Numbered from the stretch's first letter, positions 51,528 through 61,260 are shown. The stretch is DNA of 64,000 nucleotides from Salinisphaera shabanensis E1L3A (GCF_000215955.2 NZ_AFNV02000018.1:31102-95101), one strand, 5' to 3'. The notes: generated from the sequence alone by a model not told the origin. A program made the numbers and translations.

Positions 51528-53375
51528 TCAGGCCGTATTGTGGAAATAATCGTAAATCCGTTGTGCCATGGTCGCACTGATGCCTTCCACCCGTGCAAGC
51601 TCGGATACACCGGCACGGGCCACCTGCTTCGGCCCGCCAAAGGTCTGCAGCAATTTCTTGCGCCGTTTTGGCCCCAGCCCGTCCACGCCATCGAGCATCG
51701 ACCCCTGGCGCGCCTTGCCGCGCTGGCCGCGATGCCCGGCGATCGCGAACCGATGCGCTTCGTCGCGAATCTGCTGGATCAGGTGCAGGCCCGGCGAGTC
51801 TGCCGGCAGTATAAGAGGCGATTTCGCGCCCGGCAAAAAGATCTGCTCCAGGCCGGGCTTGCGCGTCGAGCCCTTGGCCACGCCGATCACGTTAACACCG
51901 GTCACATCGAGTTCTTCGAGTGTTTCGACCGCCACACCCAACTGCCCCTTGCCGCCATCGATGAGCAGCAGATCGGGCATATAGTCTTCGCCGTTCTTGA
52001 CGCGTTTGAAGCGCCGCGTGAGCGCCTGACGCATGGCTGCATAATCATCGCCCGGCTCGATGCCGTCGATATTGAAGCGCCGATACTTCGACTTGTTCGC
52101 CACGCCAGCCTCGAAAACGACGCACGAGGCTACGGTGCGTTCGCCGCGTGTATGGCTGATATCGAAACACGCCATATGCATTGGCGGCGCCTCGAGGCCC
52201 AGGCCCTTGGCAAGAGACGACAGGCGTTTCTCCACCCCAGCACGGCTTGCCAGCTGCGCCGATAGCGTCTGTGCGAGCGTCGCCCGCGTGTTGTCCAGCC
52301 AGCGCTTGCGCTCGGCCCGTACATTGGTTTTGAAACCGACCTTGCGTTGCGCTCGTCGGCCCAGACTCTCGGCAAGCCATTTGTCGTCGGCTGGCAGCGG
52401 ATCGACGAGCAGCTCCGGCGGCGGTCGACGCTCGAGATAGTACTGGCTCATGAATGCCGCGGTAAGGTCGGCCACGTCGGTGCCGGGCGGCGCATGCGGG
52501 AAAAAGCTTCGATGGCCGAGGTTGATACCCCCACGCACGGTCACGACCACGACCGCGCCTATGCCGCCATCGATGGCCGCACAGACAATATCGAAGTCGC
52601 TCTGCCCGCCGACTTTCTGGCTTTGCGACTGTAACCGTCGCAACGCGGCGATCTTTTCGCGAAGACGTGCGGCGGTTTCGAAATCGAGCGCTTTGGCTGC
52701 CGTCTCCATATCGCCTACAAGACGATCGATGAGCTTTTCGTTGCGCCCTTCCAGCAACTCCACCGCATCGTTCACATCGCGGGCGTAGTCCTCTTTGCTG
52801 ATGTGGCCCACGCAGGGCGCGGTGCAACGCTTGATCTGATACTGCAGACAGGGACGCGAGCGGTTCTCGAAGAAGCTGTCCCGGCAATTGCGCAGCTTGA
52901 ACAGACGCATGAGCGTGTCCTGCGTCTGCTTGACTGCGCCGGAGCTGGGAAACGGGCCGAAATAATGGCCTTTACGCTTCTGCGCACCCCGGTGATAGAC
53001 CACGCGCGGATATTCGTTATCGCCCGTGATCAGCAGGTATGGATAGCTTTTGTCGTCGCGCAGATAGACGTTGTAGCGCGGCCGGTGCTTCTTGATCAGC
53101 GTTGATTCGAGTAGCAGCGCTTCGTCTTCGGTATGCGTGATCGTGACCTGAATATCGGCCACCTGATCGAGCATCGACTCGGTCTTGGCATTGCCCGAAG
53201 CGCGCAGAAAGTAACTGGATACACGCTTTTTGAGGTTCTTTGCCTTACCCACATAGAGTACGTCGCCCTTGGCGTCGTACATGCGATAAACGCCCGGGGC
53301 CTGGGTCAACTGACGCAGATAGCTGCGCGGGTCGAAGCCGGTATCGCTTGGCTGTGGCGTTGTTTCGTCGCTCAT
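51528..53375 (-). CDS. uvrC: Excinuclease ABC subunit C
   Basis: UvrC makes both incisions of nucleotide excision repair. The start at 53375 (MSDETTPQPSDTGFDPRSYL) gives 615 residues; the longer frame to 53438 would overlap the upstream gene. Domains: GIY-YIG nuclease (APGVYRMYDAKGDVLYVGKAKNL, about 31-53), the Cys cluster (CLQYQIKRCTAPC), a UVR motif (METAAKALDFETAARLREKI), an RNase H-like nuclease (MACFDISHTRGE) and C-terminal helix-hairpin-helix motifs (VDGLGPKRRKKLLQTFGG). Confidence 0.96.
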   Translation of the reverse strand: MSDETTPQPSDTGFDPRSYLRQLTQAPGVYRMYDAKGDVLYVGKAKNLKKRVSSYFLRASGNAKTESMLDQVADIQVTITHTEDEALLLESTLIKKHRPRYNVYLRDDKSYPYLLITGDNEYPRVVYHRGAQKRKGHYFGPFPSSGAVKQTQDTLMRLFKLRNCRDSFFENRSRPCLQYQIKRCTAPCVGHISKEDYARDVNDAVELLEGRNEKLIDRLVGDMETAAKALDFETAARLREKIAALRRLQSQSQKVGGQSDFDIVCAAIDGGIGAVVVVTVRGGINLGHRSFFPHAPPGTDVADLTAAFMSQYYLERRPPPELLVDPLPADDKWLAESLGRRAQRKVGFKTNVRAERKRWLDNTRATLAQTLSAQLASRAGVEKRLSSLAKGLGLEAPPMHMACFDISHTRGERTVASCVVFEAGVANKSKYRRFNIDGIEPGDDYAAMRQALTRRFKRVKNGEDYMPDLLLIDGGKGQLGVAVETLEELDVTGVNVIGVAKGSTRKPGLEQIFLPGAKSPLILPADSPGLHLIQQIRDEAHRFAIAGHRGQRGKARQGSMLDGVDGLGPKRRKKLLQTFGGPKQVARAGVSELARVEGISATMAQRIYDYFHNTA

Positions 53376-53382
53376 CGCATCA

Positions 53383-54036
53383 TCATGGCGCCGCAACGCG
53401 TGCAGGCAAGACCCGCCCGTCGACGTAATCTCGCGCACGCGCGAAAACTTTCGCGAACATCGCTTCGGTCAGGCGTTTCGTGTTCACGTTATAGCGGCTG
53501 CAATGGTAGGAATCGATCAGCATTCGCCCGCCGCCGAGCGCGTGTTCTACACCATGACCAAACACGAAGTCACGTTGTCGGGCGCCAAGCGCGCGGACCA
53601 CGGCCTTGTGCGCCACACCGCCCAGCACCAGCAGTACACGCGGCGCGACCAACTCGCTTGCCAGAAATGGGTTGCAGGCATTGACCTCGGCGGCCACCGG
53701 CTTGTTCTGGGGCGGCAGGCACTTGACGACGTTGGTAATACGACAGTCGTCGAGTTCGAGGCCATCGCCGGCGCCAGTTGCCTCGGGCCGCGAGGCGAAG
53801 CCGTAGTCGAAAAGCGCGCGATAGATCAATGCGCCTGACTGGTCGCCCGTAAACGGCCGGCCGCTGGCGTTCGCGCCGTGCAGGGCCGGGGCAAGACCCA
53901 CGACAAGCAGACGCGCCGTCGCCGGGCCGAACGATCTAACCGGAGCCGCGTGGTAAGCCGGAAACTCGTCGCGAACGCGTTCTCGCAGCGCCACCAAGCG
54001 TGGGCATCGTGCACAATCAGCTGGCGGCGCAATCAT
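53383..54036 (-). CDS. Family 5 uracil-DNA glycosylase (UdgB type)
   Basis: This 217-residue iron-sulfur DNA glycosylase would remove uracil and possibly hypoxanthine from DNA. Signature stretches are the N-terminal Cys pair CARCPRL, motif 1 GLAPALHGANASGRPFTGDQSG (about 47-68), NVVKCLPPQNKP with a third Cys, CNPF with the fourth, and motif 3 DSYHCSRYNVNTKRL. The first motif lacks the Asp or Glu of family 4, as expected for family 5. It ends 7 bases before uvrC, pairing two repair genes. Confidence 0.9.
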   Translation of the reverse strand: MIAPPADCARCPRLVALRERVRDEFPAYHAAPVRSFGPATARLLVVGLAPALHGANASGRPFTGDQSGALIYRALFDYGFASRPEATGAGDGLELDDCRITNVVKCLPPQNKPVAAEVNACNPFLASELVAPRVLLVLGGVAHKAVVRALGARQRDFVFGHGVEHALGGGRMLIDSYHCSRYNVNTKRLTEAMFAKVFARARDYVDGRVLPARVAAP

Positions 54037-54092
54037 CTGTTCATGCTAGTTCTAGCGTAATAACTGTCAGCCAATATCCTGATTAGTAATAA

Positions 54093-54134
54093 CTTTAAAA
54101 ATAAAACGCCCCGGCGATGAGGATCGCCGGGGCG
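54093..54134 (-). terminator. Intrinsic terminator of dsbB-rraA
   Basis: A perfect 12-bp GC-rich stem (CGCCCCGGCGAT with ATCGCCGGGGCG, 4-base loop) is followed on the minus strand by TTTTATTTTT. It starts 33 bases after the rraA stop. Confidence 0.9.
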
Positions 54135-54166
54135 CGAAACAGGTGCGCGACCCGCGCCTTGATGGA

Positions 54167-54649
54167 TCAGGACAGCGACAGCTCGGAGGCGCTTACGACC
54201 ACGCCGTCGAGGTCGGCATACACCCAATCGCCCGGCATGAAGGACACGCCCGCAAAACGCACCGGTACGTCGCGCTCGCCCTGATTTTTCTTGTTGGATT
54301 TCTTCGGGTGGGCATTGAGCGCCTTGACGGTCACGCCCATCTGCGAGATTTCGGCCGAATCACGGATACAGCCATAGACCAGAATACCGGCCCATTCGTT
54401 GTCTATCGCAAGCTGGGCCAGATTATCGCCGAGCAGCGCGCAACGATCCGACGCGCCCCCGTCGACGACGAGCACCCGCCCTTCACCGGGCTCTTCCAGA
54501 GCTGCCCGCACCAGGGAGTTGTCCTCGAAGCATTTCACCGTGCTGATTGGGCCGGCAAAGTCGAGCGTGCCGCCGAAGTCGGTGAAAATCGGTTCGGCGA
54601 TCTGCAGCTTGTCGCTGAATTCGTCGCAAAGATCGGTTACAGGGGTCAT
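54167..54649 (-). CDS. rraA: Regulator of ribonuclease E activity A (RraA)
   Basis: RraA binds RNase E and inhibits mRNA decay in Enterobacteria; some relatives are aldolases. The start at 54649 (MTPVTDLCDEFSDKL) gives 160 residues and fits the family N-terminus; the longer frame would overlap dsbB. Conserved parts are FGGTLDFAGPISTVKCFEDNSLVRAAL, VDGGASDRCALLGDNLA and GCIRDSAEI. It lies 38 bases after dsbB and ends at a strong terminator. Confidence 0.93.
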   Translation of the reverse strand: MTPVTDLCDEFSDKLQIAEPIFTDFGGTLDFAGPISTVKCFEDNSLVRAALEEPGEGRVLVVDGGASDRCALLGDNLAQLAIDNEWAGILVYGCIRDSAEISQMGVTVKALNAHPKKSNKKNQGERDVPVRFAGVSFMPGDWVYADLDGVVVSASELSLS

Positions 54650-54687
54650 GCGCAGCTCTTCTTCCATCAAATGAATAATAAAACGGC

Positions 54688-55191
54688 TCAAACAGTACGA
54701 CGGGATGCCGTACCGAGTCCAAATACGCCAGCCAGCGCGCCAAAGGCGAGCATCACAAAATACACCCCGGTCCAGGCGGGCAGACTGATACCAAGAAAAG
54801 CGCCCTTGACCTCGGCGCAGCTGGCATCACCGCGCAGCACCGTCGCCAGAACTTCGGTCAGCGGCATGACATCGATCAGGTAGTCGAGGCCGGGACCGCA
54901 GGCGGGTACCTGATCCGGCGGCAGGTGCATGAGCCATACGTGACGTGCGGCGATCGCAGCCCCCGCCAACGCCGACACACAGGCAAGCGCCGCGTAGACC
55001 CGGTGGGGGGTGCCTCGCGAGCCATGCAGCCAGCCGATCAGGCAAAACAGCCCGACACCCGCCATCGCCACGCGCTGAAAGATACACAAGGGGCACGGGT
55101 CGAGACCCTGTACATACTGCAGGTAATAGGCGAACGCCAATGCGCCCGCGGCGGCCAGAAAGCCGGCGAGAAAATAGATGCGCGTGCTCAT
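54688..55191 (-). CDS. dsbB: Disulfide bond formation protein DsbB
   Basis: DsbB is the inner-membrane quinone reductase that reoxidises DsbA. It has 167 residues and four helices. The first periplasmic loop has the redox pair [10 protein letters not shown] (about 32-41). The second loop has the other pair ([10 protein letters not shown] and DASCAEVKG). The ATG is divergent from the chemoreceptor gene. Confidence 0.94.
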   Translation of the reverse strand: MSTRIYFLAGFLAAAGALAFAYYLQYVQGLDPCPLCIFQRVAMAGVGLFCLIGWLHGSRGTPHRVYAALACVSALAGAAIAARHVWLMHLPPDQVPACGPGLDYLIDVMPLTEVLATVLRGDASCAEVKGAFLGISLPAWTGVYFVMLAFGALAGVFGLGTASRRTV

Positions 55192-55282
55192 ACGGCGATG
55201 ATTTCACAAGGCTTGGCCCGCCGCAATCGCAACACGCTCTTGTGGCTGCGCGCGATGCCGCAAGCCCTTCGCACAGCTTTGT

Positions 55283-55309
55283 TAAAGCCGGGCCACGATT
55301 CGCCGATAG
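55283..55309 (+). promoter_or_regulatory. FliA (sigma-28) promoter of the chemoreceptor gene
   Basis: TAAAGCCG, exactly 11 bases, then GCCGATAG, against the sigma-28 consensus TAAAGTTT-N11-GCCGATAA. It lies 81 bases before the start of a methyl-accepting chemotaxis gene, the expected kind of target. Confidence 0.8.
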
Positions 55310-55389
55310 TTCATCGGATCGCCTGTCTCGGCGAGCAAACCGGCTGGTGTACTCAAGCGCCGGGGTCGGTAATACGCAAGGGGAAAATA

Positions 55390-57072
55390 ATGCTCAAGCG
55401 CCTTAATCAGATCAACGTGAAATACGCGATCGCGTTCATTACCGTCGCCGTTGCTATGTTTGCGGTTGTCGCGGTCGATCTGTTGCTCGTTCATACGCTC
55501 AAGGAACGGATGCGCGAGTTCGGCGGTCCGTTTATCGATTCGACCTCGGCTGTCTTGAACGCCGACCGCGATCTTTATCAGGCCTATGTAGCCACCCTTG
55601 AATATATGCGCATGGAACCGGGTAGCGAGGCCGCGCAGGAACAACGGGCGCTCTTCGAGGAAAACGCCGTGCAGGCAAAAACGCGTCTTGAGCGATTCGC
55701 TAATAATCTATCAGCCTATCCCGAGGTCGTGGCAGCCCTGGATGGATTCCAGACGCGCTACGACAGCTGGATGAGCAAGTCGGCGCAGGTATTCGAACTG
55801 CGCGGCAATGGCGATTATGCCGGTGCACGCGCAATTCTCAACGCTGACGCCGAGCCTGCGTTCGCCGAGTTGCGCGAGGTCTACGATCGCGCCGGCGAAG
55901 CGGCGAGCGCCAAGATTCACGCTCTGGAAACAGCGACACTCGCGCGCGCCAACGTGCAGGAATACGCGGTTATCGGCTTTTCGATCGTCATCGGCCTGAT
56001 CACGCTCATTGTGGCGCTGGTCGGCCCCCTGATGATGTCGCGCGCCATTCGGGCAGTGACCCAGCGCATCAAGGAAATCACCGAAGGTGACGGTGACCTG
56101 ACCGCACGTATCGAAACACGCCGCACCGACGAACTCGGTGATCTTGCCCTCAATTTCAATGCGTTCGTCGGCCGTATGGACGGCACGCTGCAAAGCGTAC
56201 GCACGTCCGCACTGAGCGTGCATGGTGCCGCGAACGAGATTGCCCAGGGTAGTCAGGCGTTGGCCAGCCGGACCGAGCAATCCGCCGCGAGCCTTGAGCA
56301 GACCTCGGCATCGATGGAAGAAATTACCGCAACCGTCGGCAATACCGCCGAGGCCGCCGATCAAGCCAACGACTTGACGCAATCGACTGTCGATGCGGCA
56401 CACGAAGGCCAGAAGGCCATGCGCGCAATGGCCAGCACCATGGACGATATCGCTGCGTCGGCCGGTGAAATCAACGATATCACCACGCTGATGGACGGCA
56501 TCGCCTTTCAGACCAACCTGCTCGCGCTGAACGCCTCGGTCGAGGCCGCCCGCGCCGGCGAGCACGGACGGGGCTTCTCGGTGGTGGCCCAGGAAGTACG
56601 TAACCTCGCCAGTCGTGCAGCCGACGCGTCGCGCCAGATTCGCGCCTTGAGCGATACCTCGGTCACCCACACCGAATCCGGAACGCGGCTGGTGCGCGAA
56701 ACCGGCGTGACCATGCAGGACATCGTCGACCGGATCGAGCGCGTGACCGAAGTCGTGGCCCAGATCCGTAACGGGGCACGCGAACAAAGCCAGGGCGTAA
56801 GCCAGATCAATGTCGCGGTCACCGAACTCGATAGCGCCACCCAGCACAATGCAGCCATGGTCGAACAAACCAGCGCCGCGGCCGTGCAGATGCGGGAACA
56901 GGCCGATCAGCTCCAGGCGTTGCTCGCCTCCTTCCGGTTGAGTTCCGATCTCGCCGCACCGCAGACCGTCGGCCACCACGCCAGGACAACCGCTCGGCAC
57001 GGCGCAGCGGCCGATACGCAGCAGGCACGGCTTGGGCACTTTGGTGGTTCGGCAAGCGAAGCCGCTGCATAG
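55390..57072 (+). CDS. Methyl-accepting chemotaxis protein
   Basis: From the ATG at 55390 (AAGGGG upstream) it has 560 residues; in-frame starts further upstream would cross the FliA promoter. Layout: a first helix ([23 protein letters not shown]), a four-helix-bundle periplasmic sensor (about 35-185), a second helix ([19 protein letters not shown]), HAMP ([17 protein letters not shown]), and the signalling domain with its hairpin tip ([21 protein letters not shown]). The C-terminus ends SASEAAA with no CheR-binding pentapeptide. The ligand is unknown. Confidence 0.93.
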   Translation: MLKRLNQINVKYAIAFITVAVAMFAVVAVDLLLVHTLKERMREFGGPFIDSTSAVLNADRDLYQAYVATLEYMRMEPGSEAAQEQRALFEENAVQAKTRLERFANNLSAYPEVVAALDGFQTRYDSWMSKSAQVFELRGNGDYAGARAILNADAEPAFAELREVYDRAGEAASAKIHALETATLARANVQEYAVIGFSIVIGLITLIVALVGPLMMSRAIRAVTQRIKEITEGDGDLTARIETRRTDELGDLALNFNAFVGRMDGTLQSVRTSALSVHGAANEIAQGSQALASRTEQSAASLEQTSASMEEITATVGNTAEAADQANDLTQSTVDAAHEGQKAMRAMASTMDDIAASAGEINDITTLMDGIAFQTNLLALNASVEAARAGEHGRGFSVVAQEVRNLASRAADASRQIRALSDTSVTHTESGTRLVRETGVTMQDIVDRIERVTEVVAQIRNGAREQSQGVSQINVAVTELDSATQHNAAMVEQTSAAAVQMREQADQLQALLASFRLSSDLAAPQTVGHHARTTARHGAAADTQQARLGHFGGSASEAAA

Positions 57073-57116
57073 GCGACGCAGACCAGGTGACTGAAGAGAT
57101 CGGGTGCCGGCGTGCG

Positions 57117-58130
57117 CTATTGCTCGCGCCGGACCCGGCTCTGGAGCATCTTCATTACGGCCCGCTCTTGCGGGCCCGTGAGATCGCCCTCTTCCAGCTC
57201 GGCTTCGATAAGCGCCTGGAAATGGCTTAGCGTACGGCCGTCGAGATAGGTTTCGATGACCCGCGGATCGATATAGCTCGAACGCGCGATGCTGGGCGTA
57301 TTGCCAAGGCGCTCGGCCACGCGGTCGACCGCATCACGTATGTTCTTCTCGCTGATCTTTTCGTCATCGTCCGGCCCGATCTCGTCGAGTGCCAGCGCCG
57401 CCAGGGAGGTGCCCGCCCAGGTACGAAAATCCTTGGCGCTGTACCCCTCGCCCATGACCTCGTGGATATAGTCGTTCAGATCCGCGCTATCGACATAGAC
57501 CTTGTCGCCGTTGTCGTCGTAATACTTGAAAATCTCGTAGCCGGGCTGGTCGTCGAGTTCCGCGACCACCCGGGCGAGGCGTTCGTCCTCGACGACGCGG
57601 TGCTGGCGCTGCCCGCTCTTGCCGTCGTAGTCGAAGATCAGCTCATCGCCCTCGATCGTCAGATGCTTCGATCGCATCGTGGTCAGCCCGTATGAGTCAT
57701 TTTCGCGCGAATAGCTCTCGCTGCCGGGGCGAAAATAGGCGCTGTCGATCAGGCGCACCATGCAGGCAAGCACTTTCTCGCGCGTCATGGCTTCGTGGGT
57801 AAGATGCTGTCCGGTGGCGCGACGCATGGTCGAAAGCTGCTCGGCGAACGCGAGGATACGATCGTATTTCGCCTGCTCGCGTTGTTGCCTCCAGGCCGGG
57901 TTATAGATGTATTGCTTGCGTCCGGCTGCGTCCCGTCCGATGGCGTGCACATGCGCATTCTCGTCCAGCGTTATCTCGACCGCCTGCCAGGCAGGCGGCA
58001 CGGCCAGAGATTCGATCCAGCGGCGACGCTTTTTATCGCGCAATGTGCGCCCATTGGCGTAGCGATAAGTAAAGCCCTTGCCACACCGATGGCGGGTCAC
58101 GACAGGGCTGTGGTCTTGTTGCGGGCTCAT
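57117..58130 (-). CDS. Type IB DNA topoisomerase (poxvirus/bacterial type)
   Basis: This relaxes supercoils through a 3'-phosphotyrosyl intermediate. It has 337 residues: the N-terminal domain has RYANGRTLRDKKRRRWIESLAVPPAW and GRKQYIYNPAWRQQRE, the catalytic core has SYGLTTMRSKHL and AKDFRTWAGTSLA with conserved Arg and Lys. The nucleophile Tyr lies in NTPSIARSSYIDPRVI (about residue 290). Such enzymes are scattered among bacteria and supplement topoisomerase I. Confidence 0.92.
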   Translation of the reverse strand: MSPQQDHSPVVTRHRCGKGFTYRYANGRTLRDKKRRRWIESLAVPPAWQAVEITLDENAHVHAIGRDAAGRKQYIYNPAWRQQREQAKYDRILAFAEQLSTMRRATGQHLTHEAMTREKVLACMVRLIDSAYFRPGSESYSRENDSYGLTTMRSKHLTIEGDELIFDYDGKSGQRQHRVVEDERLARVVAELDDQPGYEIFKYYDDNGDKVYVDSADLNDYIHEVMGEGYSAKDFRTWAGTSLAALALDEIGPDDDEKISEKNIRDAVDRVAERLGNTPSIARSSYIDPRVIETYLDGRTLSHFQALIEAELEEGDLTGPQERAVMKMLQSRVRREQ

Positions 58131-58332
58131 CGCGTTCTGGTGGAGGGCTAGATGCCAAAAATGAGATGACTGCGCTTACGCTGCGCACCGGGCAAGCGAT
58201 GCATAGAGCGCGCGCACAGCATTGGTCAATTGGGATCCGCAAACTATCCGGGTTTGTTCGTAAGCCGCGGTCGCTCGGGCCGGGCGCGATCCTTTGCTAG
58301 TCTTTTACCGGGGACTTATCACGAGGGAATGC

Positions 58333-59706
58333 ATGGTTGGAATCGTCACACTCGCAACGCTTGCGATCGGCCTGGTCGTGTTGCCGGCCTGTTCGGACAA
58401 CTCGACCGACCAAGCGAACGCTGGCCAGCTCGATCATATTCGCGAGCAAGGAACACTGCGCGTGGTGACGCGCAACGCGCCGACAAGTTACTACCTCAAT
58501 CGCCACAGACAGCCCGTGGGGCCCGAACAGAGCCTGACCGCCGCGTTCGCGAAGCACCTGGGCGTGGATATCGAATATACGGTCAAGGATTCGATACGCG
58601 GCGTGCTGACCGCCCTCGAAAACGGCCAGGCCGATATCGCCGCGGCCGGGTTGAGTATCACGCCGGCACGGCAGGAACGATTCCGGTTCGCCGCGCCCTA
58701 TCAGACGGTACGCCAGCAGGTGGTATGCAATGCCGAGAGCGCGCGTCCGCAAACCGTGGCCGAGTTGAGCGGCGTATCGCTCACGGTCATCGCCGACAGC
58801 AGCTATGTCGAGCGCCTGGAAACGCTCAAGAGTGACTATCCAACCCTGAAGTGGACCGAAGACAGTAAACGCGGCACCGAGCAGCTGCTGTATCGCGTCT
58901 GGCAAAACAAACTCGACTGTACGGTGGCGGATTCCAACATCGTCGACATCAACCGTCGCTACTATCCGCAGCTGCGGGTGATGTTCGATCTTAACGAAAG
59001 TGAATCCCTGGCCTGGGCCCTGCCCGAACACGCCGAAGCGCTCGCGCAAAGCGCGACCGCGTGGCTGACCAGCCAGGCAGGGAAACAGGCTCGCAAGGGG
59101 ATGCGGAATCGCTACTATGCCTATCTGCCCGAATTCGATTTCGTCGACCGGCGTGCCCTGGTAGAACGCATCGAAACGGTCCTGCCCCGCTACGATTCGC
59201 TCTTCGAGCGTGCCGGCGAAGCCCACGCGCTGCCGCCGTTGCTGCTCGCAGCGCAGGCCTACCAGGAATCCAAATGGGACCCGAAGGCGAAAAGCCCGAC
59301 CGGGGTGCGCGGGCTGATGATGCTGACCGGGCGCACGGCCAGGGCCGTCGGCGTCGACAACCGGCTTGACCCGGCCGAAAGCATAAGAGGCGGTGCAAAA
59401 TATCTCAGCCGCATGCGTTCGCGTATCGATGAGTCCGTTCCGTCGCCGGATCGTCTGCTTATGGCCCTGGCCGCCTACAACATCGGCCTCGCGCATTTGC
59501 GCGACGCCCAGAAACTTGCCGAACGCCTGGGCAAGAACGCGCACGCCTGGCGCGATCTCAAACAGGTATTACCGCTGCTGGCCGACAAGCGCTACTACCC
59601 GTCGCTGAAATATGGCTACGCCCGCGGTCGGGAACCCGTGCGTTATATCCACCGTATTCGCGATTATGAGGACGTCATTCGACGTCATATCGACTCGGGC
59701 CGGTAA
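58333..59706 (+). CDS. mltF: Membrane-bound lytic murein transglycosylase F (MltF)
   Basis: MltF cleaves peptidoglycan glycan strands. The start at 58333 (MVGIVTLATLAIGLVVLPAC, GAGGGA upstream) gives 457 residues with a lipobox-like LPAC at residues 17-20. An amino-acid-binding SBP_bac_3 domain comes first (REQGTLRVVTRNAPTSYYLN, about 35-275). A C-terminal SLT domain has the catalytic Glu in AYQESKWDPKAKSPTGVRGLM, and later AAYNIGLAHLRDA. Its 3' end overlaps the convergent gene by 32 bases. Confidence 0.92.
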   Translation: MVGIVTLATLAIGLVVLPACSDNSTDQANAGQLDHIREQGTLRVVTRNAPTSYYLNRHRQPVGPEQSLTAAFAKHLGVDIEYTVKDSIRGVLTALENGQADIAAAGLSITPARQERFRFAAPYQTVRQQVVCNAESARPQTVAELSGVSLTVIADSSYVERLETLKSDYPTLKWTEDSKRGTEQLLYRVWQNKLDCTVADSNIVDINRRYYPQLRVMFDLNESESLAWALPEHAEALAQSATAWLTSQAGKQARKGMRNRYYAYLPEFDFVDRRALVERIETVLPRYDSLFERAGEAHALPPLLLAAQAYQESKWDPKAKSPTGVRGLMMLTGRTARAVGVDNRLDPAESIRGGAKYLSRMRSRIDESVPSPDRLLMALAAYNIGLAHLRDAQKLAERLGKNAHAWRDLKQVLPLLADKRYYPSLKYGYARGREPVRYIHRIRDYEDVIRRHIDSGR

Positions 59707-60586
59707 TGCCGAAAAAGCGCTGCAGCTCGACATAGAGTGCATCCGGGGCTTCCTCGGCAACGAAATGACCACTGTCGAGCGCACGACCCGTGACCGCCGA
59801 CGCATAGGCGCGCCAAACCGCGAGCACGTCGTACATTCTGTGAACAAAGCCATGGGCGCCCCAGAGCACCAGCAACGGGCAGTCGACCCGGTGGCCGGCG
59901 TCGCGATCCACGCGGTCGTGCTCGAGGTCGATACCCGCGGCGGCACGATAGTCCTCGCAGCTGGCGTGAATACAGGCGGGATCGGAAAAACAGCGCGCGT
60001 ATTCAGCGACCGCGTCCGGCGTAAAGCGTGCGTTCGGGCCGCTCCAGCGCGCCAGCTTTTCACGCAGATAGTAGGTCGGGTCCGCGCCGATCATTCGCTC
60101 CGGCAATCCGTCCGGCTGAATGAGAAAGAACCAGTGGTAATAGCCGGTTGCAAACGCCTGGTTCGTGCTTTCAAACATCGCCAGCGTCGGCGCGATGTCG
60201 AGCACGACCAGCCGCGCGACCGCGGCCGGGTGATCGAGGGTAAGCCGATGGCCCACGCGCGCGCCGCGATCATGGCCGATGACGTCAAAGCGCGTATAAC
60301 CCAACGCCTGCATTACATCGATACAGTCCTGCGCCATCGCCCGTTTCGAATACCCCGCGTGATCCGCCCCGCCCGCGGGTTTGGCGCTGTCGCCATAACC
60401 GCGCAAATCCGGACAGATCACATGAAAATGGGCCGCCAGTCGCGGCGCGACGCTGTGCCACATCGCATGGGTCTGCGGATAGCCGTGCAGCAACAAGAGT
60501 GGCGGGCCCACGCCCGCATGGGCGAGATGAATCGGCCCCGCCTCGGTATCGACGTATGTGCGGGTAAAATCTTCGAGCAGCGCCAT
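59675..60586 (-). CDS. Alpha/beta hydrolase, fluoroacetate dehalogenase-like
   Basis: A 303-residue alpha/beta hydrolase close to haloacetate dehalogenase H-1. The nucleophile is Asp in GHDRGARVGHRLTLDHP. The oxyanion and early motifs are LLLHGYPQTHAMWH and PDLRGYGDS. The His-Trp pair of the halide pocket is present in GYYHWFFLIQP, and the general base His is in DSGHFVAEEAPD. In known enzymes these features hydrolyse haloacetates to glycolate. Epoxide hydrolase is the alternative. No pathway neighbours are seen. Confidence 0.82.
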   Translation of the reverse strand: MALLEDFTRTYVDTEAGPIHLAHAGVGPPLLLLHGYPQTHAMWHSVAPRLAAHFHVICPDLRGYGDSAKPAGGADHAGYSKRAMAQDCIDVMQALGYTRFDVIGHDRGARVGHRLTLDHPAAVARLVVLDIAPTLAMFESTNQAFATGYYHWFFLIQPDGLPERMIGADPTYYLREKLARWSGPNARFTPDAVAEYARCFSDPACIHASCEDYRAAAGIDLEHDRVDRDAGHRVDCPLLVLWGAHGFVHRMYDVLAVWRAYASAVTGRALDSGHFVAEEAPDALYVELQRFFGITGPSRYDVE

Positions 60587-60646
60587 GAGCGCCTTCTTTA
60601 AAAGTCGAGCGATACGCCGAGTCTAGACCCGCACGCGGTCCGACGT

Positions 60647-60853
60647 TCAGGCGAGTTCGGATTCGAGCTTGAGCACCTGATCTCCATCGCTTTGTTCGAT
60701 GAGATAAGCCGGATTGTCGTCGTTGCCGTCACGCACGATGTCCGAGCCCTTGAGCGTCTTGCTCACACGCTCTTTATAGATCTGCGTGATCTTGCCTTGC
60801 GCCGTGCCCTGGCCCCAGTTCCATTTCACCTTGTACCCGATCGACCGCGCCAT
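60647..60853 (-). CDS. DUF2945 small protein (Tudor-like fold)
   Basis: A 68-residue protein starting MARSIGYKVKWNWGQGTAQG at 60853. The VKWNWGxGxAxGKI pattern, then KTLKGSDIVRDGNDDNPAYLIEQ and KLESEL, matches the DUF2945/hypervirulence-associated Tudor-like family. Its function is unknown. An in-frame start at 60970 would overlap the upstream gene and is not preferred. Confidence 0.8.
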   Translation of the reverse strand: MARSIGYKVKWNWGQGTAQGKITQIYKERVSKTLKGSDIVRDGNDDNPAYLIEQSDGDQVLKLESELA

Positions 60854-60917
60854 GCTGTGCTTTTGTCGTTTGAACCTGGTGCTCTCTACGCAGACATAAC
60901 CGACACGGTTGCCTCGG

Positions 60918-61184
60918 TCAGTCGTTGCTACGCTGCTTGAGCCATTTGAGCGCGCCGGGCGCCAGACCACGAAACTTCGGGTGCGCGGCCAGGGGCGCAG
61001 CCATCAGCGCGTTCGGATCGGTCAAATCACGTACTGCGTGATAGACCTCCGAGCGTGTCATCGACGCATATACGATAAACATATCCTCGCGCAGACGTAT
61101 CGCGTCGAAATTCTCCATCAGCGCGTTTTCGTCCGCGGATTCGGCGAATACGAGATAAAAACGCGGCGTTTCGAGATCGCTCAT
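60918..61184 (-). CDS. Hypothetical 88-residue protein
   Basis: I do not recognise this protein. It starts MSDLETPRFYLVFAESADEN, is soluble with a mixed alpha/beta look (RFYLVFAES; DMFIVYASM), and ends in a basic segment (LAPGALKWLKQRSND). The HAVRDLTDPNALMAAPL part gives codon-consistent, protein-like sequence. It lies between a DUF2945 gene and a GNAT gene on the same strand. Confidence 0.65.
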   Translation of the reverse strand: MSDLETPRFYLVFAESADENALMENFDAIRLREDMFIVYASMTRSEVYHAVRDLTDPNALMAAPLAAHPKFRGLAPGALKWLKQRSND

Positions 61185-61260
61185 CGTAGTCCTGCCCCAT
61201 GGCGCGATGGGCGAGCCCCGTAGTCGATCAACCGCCGCGCCATCTTGATATGGCGCCCGC

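Noticed and set aside
54030..54075. Possible LexA box before the uracil-DNA glycosylase
   Set aside because: CTGT occurs but no correctly spaced ACAG/CAG partner is present (CTG-N10-CAG fails).
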